Of a stretch of 64,000 bases of DNA, positions 1-7,206 are shown piece after piece; positions within the stretch are counted from its first letter, which is position 1; the number at the start of each line of letters is the position of its first letter. The notes beneath the pieces are model-generated. The model worked only from the letters and a program-made list of their open reading frames with translations. It had not been told where the DNA came from and made no database searches. Origin of the DNA: Candidatus Magnetominusculus xianensis (GTDB taxonomy: Bacteria > Nitrospirota > Thermodesulfovibrionia > Thermodesulfovibrionales > Magnetobacteriaceae). Made by a program: the position numbers and the translations under genes. The stretch is taken from the NCBI GenBank assembly GCA_001541255.1, contig LNQR01000124.1:1-64000 (forward strand). Direction: 5' to 3'.

Positions 1-341
1 ATATGGCTAGGGCTATGGATATGGCTAGGGCTATGGATATGGCTAGGGCTATGGATATGGCTAGGGCTATGGATATGGCTAGGGCTATGGCTATGGATAT
101 GGCTAGGGATATGGCTAGGGCTATGGCTAGGGATATGGCTAGGGCTATGGCTAGGGATATGGCTAGGGCTATGGATATGGCTAGGGATATGGATATGGCT
201 AGGGATATGGCTAGGGATATGGATATGGCTAGGGATATGGCTAGGGATATGGATATGGCTAGGGATATGGATATGGCTAGGGATATGGATATGGCTAGGG
301 ATATGGCTAGGGATATGGATATGGCTAGGGATATGGCTAGG
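1..341. repeat. Hexamer minisatellite with higher-order structure
   Basis: The stretch is a tandem array of about 56 hexamers of the form A[T/G]GG[C/A]T. It is open at the left edge, so its full length is unknown. Only two positions vary, giving four hexamers that translate in one frame as Met-Ala, Arg-Ala, Met-Asp and Arg-Asp. On the left the hexamers form an 18-bp higher-order unit (MA-RA-MD) repeated five times. The middle uses MA-RA-MA-RD, and the right end is dominated by MA-RD-MD and MA-RD. One frame has a TAG in most units; two forward frames are open. CTAG, normally rare in bacteria, occurs in nearly every second hexamer. It is most likely an expanding intergenic minisatellite, though a low-complexity protein segment cannot be excluded. 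Confidence 0.9.
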
Positions 342-349
342 CATTTTTT

Positions 350-400
350 ATATTCCCATCGAAAAATCGATGGGAATATGTTAATCCCTCTTTGGATTAA
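350..400. other. Two adjacent perfect hairpins bordering the minisatellite
   Basis: Immediately after the array there is a 12-bp perfect inverted repeat (350-361 with 368-379, 6-nt loop). A second 7-bp one follows (381-387 with 394-400, 6-nt loop). Neither is followed by a clear T-run, so a terminator role is uncertain. They form a structured boundary between the array and the next gene. Confidence 0.6.
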
Positions 401-437
401 TACAATATTATTTATTCTTCACGTTGCATCAAAAAGA

Positions 438-737
438 ATGGCTGAATATGTGGGTATTAATATTAATCTATCGAAGCAGGAGTTTATTGACCTTTATGAC
501 CGTATTAAAACAGACGAAGGGGCAATTGAATATTTCGAGAGTGAATGCGGGGCTGTCGATGATTTGAGAAAGGATGAGATAAAGGAGTGGTTGAATACTT
601 CATATTCACCGCGCGTATTGATGGAGTTTGTTGTCAAACATACCACATACAAAGAGTTCGACCCTGAACTGGCGCTTGAACCTTATCACACGTCTATAAA
701 GGAATTCATTAACCGGGCTGAGAAAAATAAGGAGTAA
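438..737 (+). CDS. Small hypothetical protein (99 aa)
   Basis: I do not recognise this protein. It is acidic and predicted mostly helical, with no signal peptide or membrane segment. The open frame continues upstream through the hairpins and the whole hexamer array. The start was set at the ATG at 438 because residues upstream are low-complexity or encoded by hairpin DNA; an ATG at 378 is the alternative, and no strong ribosome site favours either. If translation really enters from the array, the product would carry a long Met/Ala/Arg/Asp repeat. It stands alone, convergent with the cytochrome gene on the opposite strand. Confidence 0.5.
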   Translation: MAEYVGININLSKQEFIDLYDRIKTDEGAIEYFESECGAVDDLRKDEIKEWLNTSYSPRVLMEFVVKHTTYKEFDPELALEPYHTSIKEFINRAEKNKE

Positions 738-780
738 CTCCGCCTCATGCCCAATCAATGCCCATCGCTTGGAAATGTGT

Positions 781-1212
781 TTACTGTTTAAATGTCTTGT
801 GGCAGTTGATGCAGCCGTCGAGGAGTTTCTTTGTAATAGATAACATCGCGTCTTTGTTTTCCTTGCGGGCGGCCTCTGCTAATTTCTCTAAGTTATGGTG
901 GAATTCCTCGTCCAGTTTGACAAACTCGCCGATGCGTTTCTGGTTTTTTGGTATTTTTACCTTACCTGAGTGAATGCCTTCATGTGTTTTTTCACGTGTT
1001 CCGTGCATCGGCTCAAGCGCGTTGACAACCCTGCTGCCAGAACCAACGGCAACAGCAGAGACTATCTCCTTAAACACCCCATCTAAAATCAACATCTCAT
1101 CGACAAGCGGGTTATCCCCAACCGCAGCCCCCGCGCTCAACACATGAAAGCCGCCAGTTAATAAAACAAGTAAAACCAAACCAATCCAAACGAATCTTCC
1201 TCTCTCTTTCAT
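781..1212 (-). CDS. Periplasmic c-type cytochrome, cytochrome c'/c556-like
   Basis: The product is 143 residues. An N-terminal hydrophobic signal segment follows Lys-Glu-Arg, and a single heme-binding motif CINCH lies six residues or so from the C-terminus. That is the layout of the four-helix cytochrome c'/c556 family, where the heme site is C-terminal. The middle is helical and Lys/Glu-rich. It would act in the periplasm as an electron carrier or ligand-binding cytochrome. The open frame extends further upstream, but the ATG at 1212 is chosen because a G-rich ribosome site precedes it and the signal peptide begins there; the extension overlaps a degraded toxin-antitoxin pair on the other strand. 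No reductase or oxidase gene lies next to it. Confidence 0.75.
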   Translation of the reverse strand: MKERGRFVWIGLVLLVLLTGGFHVLSAGAAVGDNPLVDEMLILDGVFKEIVSAVAVGSGSRVVNALEPMHGTREKTHEGIHSGKVKIPKNQKRIGEFVKLDEEFHHNLEKLAEAARKENKDAMLSITKKLLDGCINCHKTFKQ

Positions 1213-1337
1213 ATCAAACCCCCATTGAAAATAATTTATCAGGCAATCGCCGCATGTATCATACCATAAATTCGACAGATTGACATTAAATATTCCACCT
1301 GCATATAATTGATTATTAAGCAGGATACCCTTCACTC

Positions 1338-1421
1338 GATGGTGGAAAGTCGGCAAGGGACATGAGTAAAAAGGAGAGAACAATCTATGAAGAGAAAATT
1401 AAAGAAAATACCGGCCTTTAA
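1338..1421 (+). pseudogene. Remnant of a BrnT-like toxin C-terminus
   Basis: A short open stretch encodes the typical end of BrnT-family toxins (Ser-Ala-Arg-Asp-Met-Ser-Lys-Lys-Glu-Arg, then a Tyr-Glu-Glu-Lys segment) before a TAA at 1419. Upstream in this frame a stop appears almost at once, and nothing resembling the toxin's N-terminal domain is present. The fragment overlaps the start of the following antitoxin gene, as in intact brnTA operons. I infer that it is the last third of a toxin gene whose front was deleted. Confidence 0.6.
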
Positions 1422-1643
1422 CACCGAGGATGAGGAAAGAGAGTTCTGGAGTACCCACGATACGACAGATTATTTCGACTATGGCAGAGCAGAAGCGGTA
1501 GTGTTCCCAAATCTGAAACCATCGACGAAATCAATATCTTACCGGAAGCGCTTACCGAGCAGCTAAAAATGCTGGCTAAAGACGTTCCTTATCAATCACT
1601 GATTAAAATATATCTTGCGCAGAGTGCAGAATTTATGAAATGA
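1387..1643 (+). pseudogene. Frameshifted CopG/BrnA-type antitoxin
   Basis: An ATG at 1387 sits behind a good AAGGAGAG ribosome site. The N-terminal part (KKIPAF, EEREFWSTHDTTDY, VFPNLKPSTKSIS) is characteristic of the CopG-type antitoxins that pair with BrnT toxins. After about 49 codons the frame breaks and ends at 1564. The missing C-terminal helix-turn-helix half continues in another frame (LPEALTEQLKMLAKDVPYQS to the TGA at 1641). The break lies in the ribbon, where a few bases appear to have been lost. Full-length product is not expected unless there is a sequencing error near 1535-1545. Confidence 0.75.
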
Positions 1644-1851
1644 CCAAAAAGGGCAGACGTATGCAGACACAGCCTGTAATGTTAGCTACTGGCTATCAGC
1701 ATTATACCACATATTTCTTTCAGTATCCCATCAAATAATACACCGGCAGATAGGAATTCATTCCATATTAAATGGTATATAAATACATATCTAAAATATC
1801 CAAAAATAATAAAAAGCCTATAAAATCACATGGTTATATTATTATTTCATC

Positions 1852-1867
1852 TGGCATGAAAATTGCG
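1852..1867 (+). promoter_or_regulatory. Sigma-54 (-24/-12) promoter
   Basis: TGGCATG, four A residues, then TTGCG match the RpoN consensus TGGCACG-N4-TTGCW except at one position of the -24 element and the last base. The GG/GC spacing is correct. Transcription would begin near 1878, 40 bp before the gene at 1920. Such promoters need an AAA+ activator, which is not encoded nearby. Confidence 0.75.
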
Positions 1868-1919
1868 ATTATACATGTGAGGACTTTCCTCTGAAATCAC
1901 TTTTTTTAGGGAGAAGAAA

Positions 1920-2630
1920 ATGGCTGAACAAACTTATGAAATTACGCTTAAGGATCTATTAATTAACAAAGGAGCAGCAACTGCATCTGGTAAAGTAACT
2001 AATGTTTTAGCAGCAACTTTGTTCTATCCAAGTGCTGGTCGTGGAGAAGTAGGAACTATTAAAACCATTCCCATAGTGGAAAATCAAAAAATTGATTTTA
2101 CTACAAGTTCTTTTAAAAGTAGAATCATTGCCAAGGAGAAAATATCTGGAGATACACTGATAGAAATAAAAATTACTCAAACAATAGAGCTTACAGATAT
2201 GGAAAAATTTGTAGTGAAGCTATTACACAATGTTTTTGGTGCTGGTGCTAAAGTTGCGACAGAAACAATTTTAGCTGGTGTTACTGCTGGCATAGGAAAT
2301 GTGTTGTTAGGCGCTGTATTAAACACGAGTATTGATGAGTTACTTAAAAAGATGTTTGATGAAAATTATAAACAAATTAATATACTTGGAGAGTGTTGCA
2401 TAGAGTTGAGTGCCTCAGATTTACAGATTGCAACTGCAATCACAAAAGGTACAACTTTAAGATGTCCTAAAGATATAGTTGTAGTAACGAATATGCAGAC
2501 TGGCGGGCTAGAAACTTATTCACCAACACAAGCACCAAGGGATTTAGATGATGATACTAAATATACAGATGAAATAGCTGTTAATGAAGGTGACAATGGA
2601 TTTATAAACATACTAATAACTCCTGTATAG
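1920..2630 (+). CDS. Unknown 236-residue protein behind a sigma-54 promoter
   Basis: I do not recognise this protein family. It has no signal peptide. A predicted beta-rich N-terminal third is followed, around residues 108-135, by a Gly/Ala-rich hydrophobic stretch with small residues spaced like a glycine zipper (GAGAKVATET, GVTAGIGNVLLGAV). The C-terminal part is acidic. The AGGGAGAAGAAA ribosome site precedes the ATG well. The gene is clearly more A+T-rich than its neighbours and uses A/T-ending codons, which suggests horizontal acquisition. It is a single-gene unit with its own sigma-54 promoter and a strong terminator. The hydrophobic zipper would be compatible with a membrane-inserting or self-assembling protein, but that is speculation. 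Confidence 0.75.
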   Translation: MAEQTYEITLKDLLINKGAATASGKVTNVLAATLFYPSAGRGEVGTIKTIPIVENQKIDFTTSSFKSRIIAKEKISGDTLIEIKITQTIELTDMEKFVVKLLHNVFGAGAKVATETILAGVTAGIGNVLLGAVLNTSIDELLKKMFDENYKQINILGECCIELSASDLQIATAITKGTTLRCPKDIVVVTNMQTGGLETYSPTQAPRDLDDDTKYTDEIAVNEGDNGFINILITPV

Positions 2631-2638
2631 TAAAGTTA

Positions 2639-2683
2639 AAACCGCCATAAGGAAGTCTGACCTTGTGGCGGTTGTTTTGATTT
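2639..2683 (+). terminator. Rho-independent terminator
   Basis: A 13-bp stem (2639-2651 with 2661-2673, one G-U pair) with a 9-nt loop is followed by a T-rich tract. It begins nine bases after the stop codon of the preceding gene. Confidence 0.85.
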
Positions 2684-2851
2684 GCAGTTAAGCGCAACTG
2701 CAAGGATAAATGCATTTCAGCAGAACATGACTAAGGGCATGGCTCAATAGAGCGGGCGGTTTTGGAGAAGGCGTATCAGTCTGCTTTCTTTTTGTATACG
2801 ACTATGTACGTCTTTGCAGATGGGGGAAAGGATTCGTGCTGGTTCAGTATT

Positions 2852-3241
2852 TTATGTGATTTTTTCGATGAAAGGTCTTAGTTTTTCATAAAACGTCTTT
2901 TCGTCTATCGTTTGTGACAGAGCTGGTTTCATTATATAACCGGTTACGGCGGCCTTGACACATGCCAGGACGCTTTCCTTGTCCTGCTTTTCGGTTAATA
3001 TTACAAACGGCGTTTCCTTTATCACAGGGTTTTCTCTTACCTTTTTTAGTATCTTAAGTCCATCTACATAGCCGCTGTCCCAGTCGCTTATTATCAGCTC
3101 ATATGTAATATCAGAGTCAATTTTTTTAATCCCTTCTACATCATAGTATGCCTTGTCTATCTCTATATCAGGAAAGTTCGCTTTTAAATATGCCTCAAGG
3201 TCCTTCTGCAGCGACCTGTAAAATGAGATTATCAATATCAT
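2852..3241 (-). CDS. Single-domain response-regulator receiver
   Basis: This 129-residue protein is a lone receiver domain. The usual phosphoacceptor strand is present as IISDWDS, with Asp near residue 54, followed by VILTEKQ and the conserved Lys-Pro as MKPA. The N-terminal acidic pair is weak: the protein begins MILIISFYRS rather than with a typical DD, so Mg2+ binding may be altered. There is no output domain, so it would act by protein-protein contacts, as CheY- or DivK-like proteins do. It is transcribed away from the chemoreceptor gene that starts at 3509. A GAGGGG ribosome site lies upstream. Confidence 0.7.
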   Translation of the reverse strand: MILIISFYRSLQKDLEAYLKANFPDIEIDKAYYDVEGIKKIDSDITYELIISDWDSGYVDGLKILKKVRENPVIKETPFVILTEKQDKESVLACVKAAVTGYIMKPALSQTIDEKTFYEKLRPFIEKIT

Positions 3242-3508
3242 GCTGTGCCCCTCATCATGCTACGAACCACATCATACCACGCCCCTCCATTTGAGATTAC
3301 TAATGAGAAGTTACAAAAATCCCGTTTGTATTGTCAAGAGAAATATTTCACCCAATATGTCTATGCTCATATGTCCTGTCCCATATCAAACTGAATTGGA
3401 TGTGTCCATGAATTCACACTGAATTGCTGCACTAAATTCATTATAATTGCAAAATAAAAAGAGGAATGATATGATACGGCTATAACGAGCTCAAAAAGGA
3501 GGCTACTT

Positions 3509-5116
3509 GTGAATAAAGGAATAAGTCTGTCAGTAAAGCTCTATGGAGCTATGGTCTTTATATGTGTTGCACTGATAGTTGTTGGCATTGTATCTCTCCT
3601 CAGCCTTAATTATGTCGCAGCAAGTTTTACGAGAACTATGGAAGTGGAAGGCGTTCAAATGGAAGTCGGCATGGAGGCTCAGATACAGCTTGGCAATGCT
3701 GTACATAGTTTTAAAAACTACTTATTAAGAAAAAATAGCAAATATATAGATTCTTTTCGTGAAGCCGTATCCAATATGAGGAAAGAAGTAGAAAAATATG
3801 AAAAATTAGCCGATGAGGAAAGTGAGAAAACTGTTGTCAGAGAAGCAAAAGAACACATCGTCAATTATGAAAAATCAATCGACATGCTGGTTGCCGCCCG
3901 TGCACAGAGTGATGATATAGCAGCCGTAGATAAACAAATAAAAGGAGTTGACAAACCTGTAGAAGCTGCCCTGAAAAAAATGGACAACCTCGCTATGAAG
4001 GCCCATGAGGATAAAAGGAAAGCCACGCAGACTGCCATATCCAGGATACAAACAGTTATTATAACTACCACTATTTTAGCATTGGTATTAGGGGTTTTAT
4101 TCACTAGCATGTTAATCCGTAAAATACTAAAGGCAATTTTAAGTCTGAAAGAAACAGCGGAGAGGGCGTCAGATGGCGACTTAATGGTGGACGTACCAAT
4201 AGTCAGTAACGATGAAATCGGAGAACTTGCACATGCCTTTAATACCATGTTGAGGAGTATGAGGAGTATCATCGGTAAGATATTTGAGGGAATCCACTTG
4301 CTTACTGAAAATGCGCAAGAGTTGACCTCGACAATGAAAACGATATTGCGCATGGTTGAAGAGCAAACAAGCAAGACCGAGCAAATATCCACATCCTCGA
4401 CACAGATGTCTCAAACCGTTCTGGATATTGCAAAAAATGCCTCGGATATGGCCGAATCAGCAGCAAACACGCTGAAGGTCGCAGGCAAAGGGTCATCCGT
4501 AGTGACAAAAACTGTACACGAGGTTCAAGAGATATCCAGTACTGTCCTGTCGCTATCCAATGTTATAAACTCACTGGGAGAGCGTTCAAAGCAAATCGGC
4601 GATATTATAAGCGTCATAAAAGACATAGCAGACCAGACAAACCTCCTTGCCCTGAACGCTGCTATTGAGGCTGCCAGAGCCGGGGAACAAGGCAGGGGGT
4701 TTGCTGTTGTGGCAGATGAGGTCAGAAAACTTGCCGAGAGGACATCTACATCGACAACAGAAATCAGCTCAATGATTAATTCAATTCAGGACGAAACACA
4801 AAATGCCATAAAATCAGTACAAGATGGGACAATAAGGGTGCAATCTGGTGTAGAACTAGCAGAGCAGGCAAACATATCATTAAACGAAATAGTGGAAACA
4901 GTGAAAAATCTCCAGTCAATGGTCCAGCAAATAGCTACCTCAACAGAGGAAATGTCTACAGTCTCAGGAACAATATCCGAGGACATCATCACTGTGGCAG
5001 GGATTTCCAGTGAAACCTCCAGCAACTCACACAACGTATTAGCATCCGTGGATAAACTATCAGGCCTATCTGCGGAGCTGCGAGATATTGCAGGGCAATT
5101 TAACATTGGAACATAA
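3509..5116 (+). CDS. Methyl-accepting chemotaxis protein
   Basis: This is a 535-residue transmembrane chemoreceptor. One membrane helix lies at about residues 8-33. A periplasmic four-helix-type sensor of about 140 residues follows, then a second membrane helix near 180-203, a HAMP linker, and a cytoplasmic signalling domain with the conserved hairpin tip ([20 protein letters not shown] and [15 protein letters not shown]). It would relay a periplasmic signal to CheA/CheW; no che genes lie in the window. Translation starts at GTG, with AAGGAGG seven bases upstream. The HPt and receiver-GGDEF genes just downstream suggest a connected signalling group, but a hairpin separates them. Confidence 0.92.
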   Translation: MNKGISLSVKLYGAMVFICVALIVVGIVSLLSLNYVAASFTRTMEVEGVQMEVGMEAQIQLGNAVHSFKNYLLRKNSKYIDSFREAVSNMRKEVEKYEKLADEESEKTVVREAKEHIVNYEKSIDMLVAARAQSDDIAAVDKQIKGVDKPVEAALKKMDNLAMKAHEDKRKATQTAISRIQTVIITTTILALVLGVLFTSMLIRKILKAILSLKETAERASDGDLMVDVPIVSNDEIGELAHAFNTMLRSMRSIIGKIFEGIHLLTENAQELTSTMKTILRMVEEQTSKTEQISTSSTQMSQTVLDIAKNASDMAESAANTLKVAGKGSSVVTKTVHEVQEISSTVLSLSNVINSLGERSKQIGDIISVIKDIADQTNLLALNAAIEAARAGEQGRGFAVVADEVRKLAERTSTSTTEISSMINSIQDETQNAIKSVQDGTIRVQSGVELAEQANISLNEIVETVKNLQSMVQQIATSTEEMSTVSGTISEDIITVAGISSETSSNSHNVLASVDKLSGLSAELRDIAGQFNIGT

Positions 5117-5163
5117 GGCGCTGCTCATCACGGAAGATACTTAACATTACAAAAATCTCCCCA

Positions 5164-5207
5164 AAACCTAAAACTGGTGCCATAGCTGGTGGATTTAGGT
5201 TTCTTTC
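5164..5207 (+). terminator. Probable terminator after the chemoreceptor gene
   Basis: A perfect 9-bp stem (5164-5172 with 5194-5202) encloses a 21-nt loop and is followed by a short pyrimidine tract. It lies 48 bp past the chemoreceptor stop codon. The loop is long and the T-run weak, so this is moderate evidence. Confidence 0.4.
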
Positions 5208-5295
5208 TAAACTTTAAAATATTACAAAGTTTATGGTAGATTATATGACTAATAGAATAGAACTACTCGTTTATATTATTTGGAGCGGAGGCTTG

Positions 5296-5601
5296 ATGGC
5301 AGAAGACACAATAATAATAACTATAGATAGTGAACTTGCCGAACTTATCCCGGGCTATCTTGCTAACAGGCGCGATGACATCAGGAAAATGATCCTGGCC
5401 ATAGATTCCGGGGACTTTGATACAATTCGTGTGATAGGACATCAACTGAAAGGTTCTGGTGGTGGTTATGGATTTGATTTTATTACCGAGGTAGGGATGG
5501 TCATTGAAAAGGACGCAATGGAGAAAAACTACGAGGAAATAAAAAGACATATCACGGCTCTCAGTGATTATCTTGACAGACTGGAGACAGTCTATGAGTA
5601 G
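5296..5601 (+). CDS. Histidine phosphotransfer (HPt) domain protein
   Basis: The 101-residue helical protein contains the HPt signature IGHQLKGSGGGYGF, with the phospho-accepting His near residue 50. It would shuttle phosphate between the receiver of a hybrid kinase and a response regulator. The ATG at 5296 is chosen because GCGGAGG lies five bases upstream; a longer frame from 5233 lacks such a site. The stop is only nine bases before the GTG of the receiver-GGDEF gene, so the two are very probably cotranscribed and functionally paired. The hybrid kinase at 35.1-39.6 kb is a possible but distant donor. Confidence 0.85.
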   Translation: MAEDTIIITIDSELAELIPGYLANRRDDIRKMILAIDSGDFDTIRVIGHQLKGSGGGYGFDFITEVGMVIEKDAMEKNYEEIKRHITALSDYLDRLETVYE

Positions 5602-5610
5602 GGGGATATT

Positions 5611-6582
5611 GTGTCGATACTAATAGTCGAAGATTCAGATGATATATGCTTGATTATGAACCGACATTTAACGAAAATTGGATATAAGAATATCCTGCTA
5701 GCAGCTTCTGCTGAGGAGGCATTCGATATCATAGGTTTAGATAAAGGTGACAGCGGGATAAACAAAGATGTTGAGCTTATACTTATGGATATAGGTCTGC
5801 CGGGGCTTGACGGCATCGGGGCGTGCAAAAAGATAAAATCAAACCACTGGTATAATGATGTACCTATAATCATGGTAACTGGCGACACAAGTGTAATATC
5901 GCTTGAAAACGCATTTAAGGCAGGGGCTATTGATTATATTACAAAACCGGTAAAGATGATAGAGCTGCGGGCACGCGTGGATTCGGCGCTGAAACTAAAG
6001 AATGAGATGGACAGGCGTAAGGCACGTGAAATAGAGCTGGAGGCATTGACACGCCAGCTTAAGGAGGCCAATCGAATCCTTACCAATCTGTCTTATATTG
6101 ATGGACTTACTGGGGTTGCCAACAGGAGATATTTTGATGACTACTCCGAACAGGAGTGGAAAAAGGCATTCAGAGGGCATAATTTTATATCTGTGGTACT
6201 AGTTGACATTGATTTTTTTAAACAGCTTAACGACACGGAAGGTCATCTATACGGTGATGATTGTCTCAGGCGTGTAGCGGGTGCATTGAGCGATGCACTG
6301 AGACGCCCTGGGGATTTTATCGCTCGCTATGGCGGTGAGGAATTCGTCAGCGTCCTTCCTGATACAACATTGGACGGGGCAGCCCTCATAGGCGAGACGA
6401 TGCGCACAAATGTAAACAGTTTAAACCTCTGCTTTGCTCAGTCAAAGACTGTGACTGTAAGCATTGGGATTGCTGGAATGATACCAGATAAATCAAGAAC
6501 CCTTCAATGGTTGATTTCTGAGGCCGACCGTGCCCTTTACACGGCAAAAAAATCAGGTAAAAACCAGGTCAAGGTTTTTTAA
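5611..6582 (+). CDS. Receiver-GGDEF diguanylate cyclase (PleD/WspR-like)
   Basis: This 323-residue response regulator makes cyclic di-GMP. Residues 1-125 are a receiver (ED pair, phosphoacceptor Asp in LILMDIGLPG, Lys in ITKPV). A helical linker of about 30 residues leads to a GGDEF domain. The active-site motif GGEEF is near residue 241 and is intact. The inhibitory RxxD site (RPGD) lies five residues upstream, so product feedback is expected. The gene starts at GTG with GGGGGA upstream and directly follows the HPt gene, which is its likely phosphodonor. Confidence 0.92.
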   Translation: MSILIVEDSDDICLIMNRHLTKIGYKNILLAASAEEAFDIIGLDKGDSGINKDVELILMDIGLPGLDGIGACKKIKSNHWYNDVPIIMVTGDTSVISLENAFKAGAIDYITKPVKMIELRARVDSALKLKNEMDRRKAREIELEALTRQLKEANRILTNLSYIDGLTGVANRRYFDDYSEQEWKKAFRGHNFISVVLVDIDFFKQLNDTEGHLYGDDCLRRVAGALSDALRRPGDFIARYGGEEFVSVLPDTTLDGAALIGETMRTNVNSLNLCFAQSKTVTVSIGIAGMIPDKSRTLQWLISEADRALYTAKKSGKNQVKVF

Positions 6583-6597
6583 ACCGGAGGATTTATA

Positions 6598-7206
6598 ATG
6601 CTCAGGAAATATATTGTGATTTTTCTTAGTGCGGCACTTATCCAGATTCTTTTTAGCGGTACTGCCCTGGCTGGGGCAAAAGAAAGCACAGCCTCACTGC
6701 CAGTAGGCGGCACAAGAGAGATGTGTACCTATACGGCGAAACAAGCCAGACTTGGTCAGCATAAGGCAGTCATTTTGGAAAACGCCGCTGTTGACACCAA
6801 AGTTGAAAAGACAGAAAAGGTAACCAATTTTTTAAACGAACTCAAGGGCATTATTAACGCAGCCGTATTAAAATCCCTTCGCGACACTGGCAGGTTTCAG
6901 ACTGTTACCACAAAAAAGACTGAGATTCCAGATACCTATAAGTATCTTATTTGCAAATCTGATTCAGCCATTATTTATTCAAACACCCGTGAGGCCAGTT
7001 TTATGGCTGGCTACGGCGCAGGAAAGAGTAAAATAATCATGGTCTTATCGATAGAAGACCCCGAAAGCGGCGAGATACTCCTTAAGTACACGGGCTGGGG
7101 CAATATGTACGATGACTTTGGCCAGTCAACAATAGACAAACTCCGCACCGACATCGTCGATATAAGCGGCTATTTCACAGGGCTTGTAAAGGGTTTACCC
7201 GACTAA
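6598..7206 (+). CDS. Secreted protein, possibly DUF4410-like
   Basis: The 202-residue protein has a clear signal peptide (about residues 1-26, cleavage after AGA or ALA). A soluble alpha/beta-looking domain follows, with an NELKGIINAAVLKSLRDTGRF helix region and a GYGAGKSKI loop. The length, the early VDTK-type strand, the helix and the late glycine-rich strand resemble DUF4410 periplasmic proteins, but I cannot confirm the match. A CCGGAGG ribosome site lies within 16 bp of the upstream cyclase stop, so it may be in the same operon. Its last 12 bases overlap the 3' end of selB on the opposite strand. Confidence 0.6.
   Translation: MLRKYIVIFLSAALIQILFSGTALAGAKESTASLPVGGTREMCTYTAKQARLGQHKAVILENAAVDTKVEKTEKVTNFLNELKGIINAAVLKSLRDTGRFQTVTTKKTEIPDTYKYLICKSDSAIIYSNTREASFMAGYGAGKSKIIMVLSIEDPESGEILLKYTGWGNMYDDFGQSTIDKLRTDIVDISGYFTGLVKGLPD

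Noticed and set aside
1-341. CRISPR-like array at the left edge
   Set aside because: The units are 6 bp with no unique spacers, so it is a minisatellite rather than a CRISPR.
758-973. Short plus-strand ORF over the cytochrome gene
   Set aside because: It is the reverse complement of a well-supported cytochrome with CxxCH and signal peptide.
3301-3340. GTTACA near 3312 and ATTACA near 5150 and 5220 as more 11-bp repeat promoters
   Set aside because: Each occurs once with no second copy at 11 bp and no suitably spaced -10.
3865-4392. Minus-strand ORF of 175 residues inside the chemoreceptor gene
   Set aside because: It lies wholly within a gene with strong domain matches and has no ribosome site.
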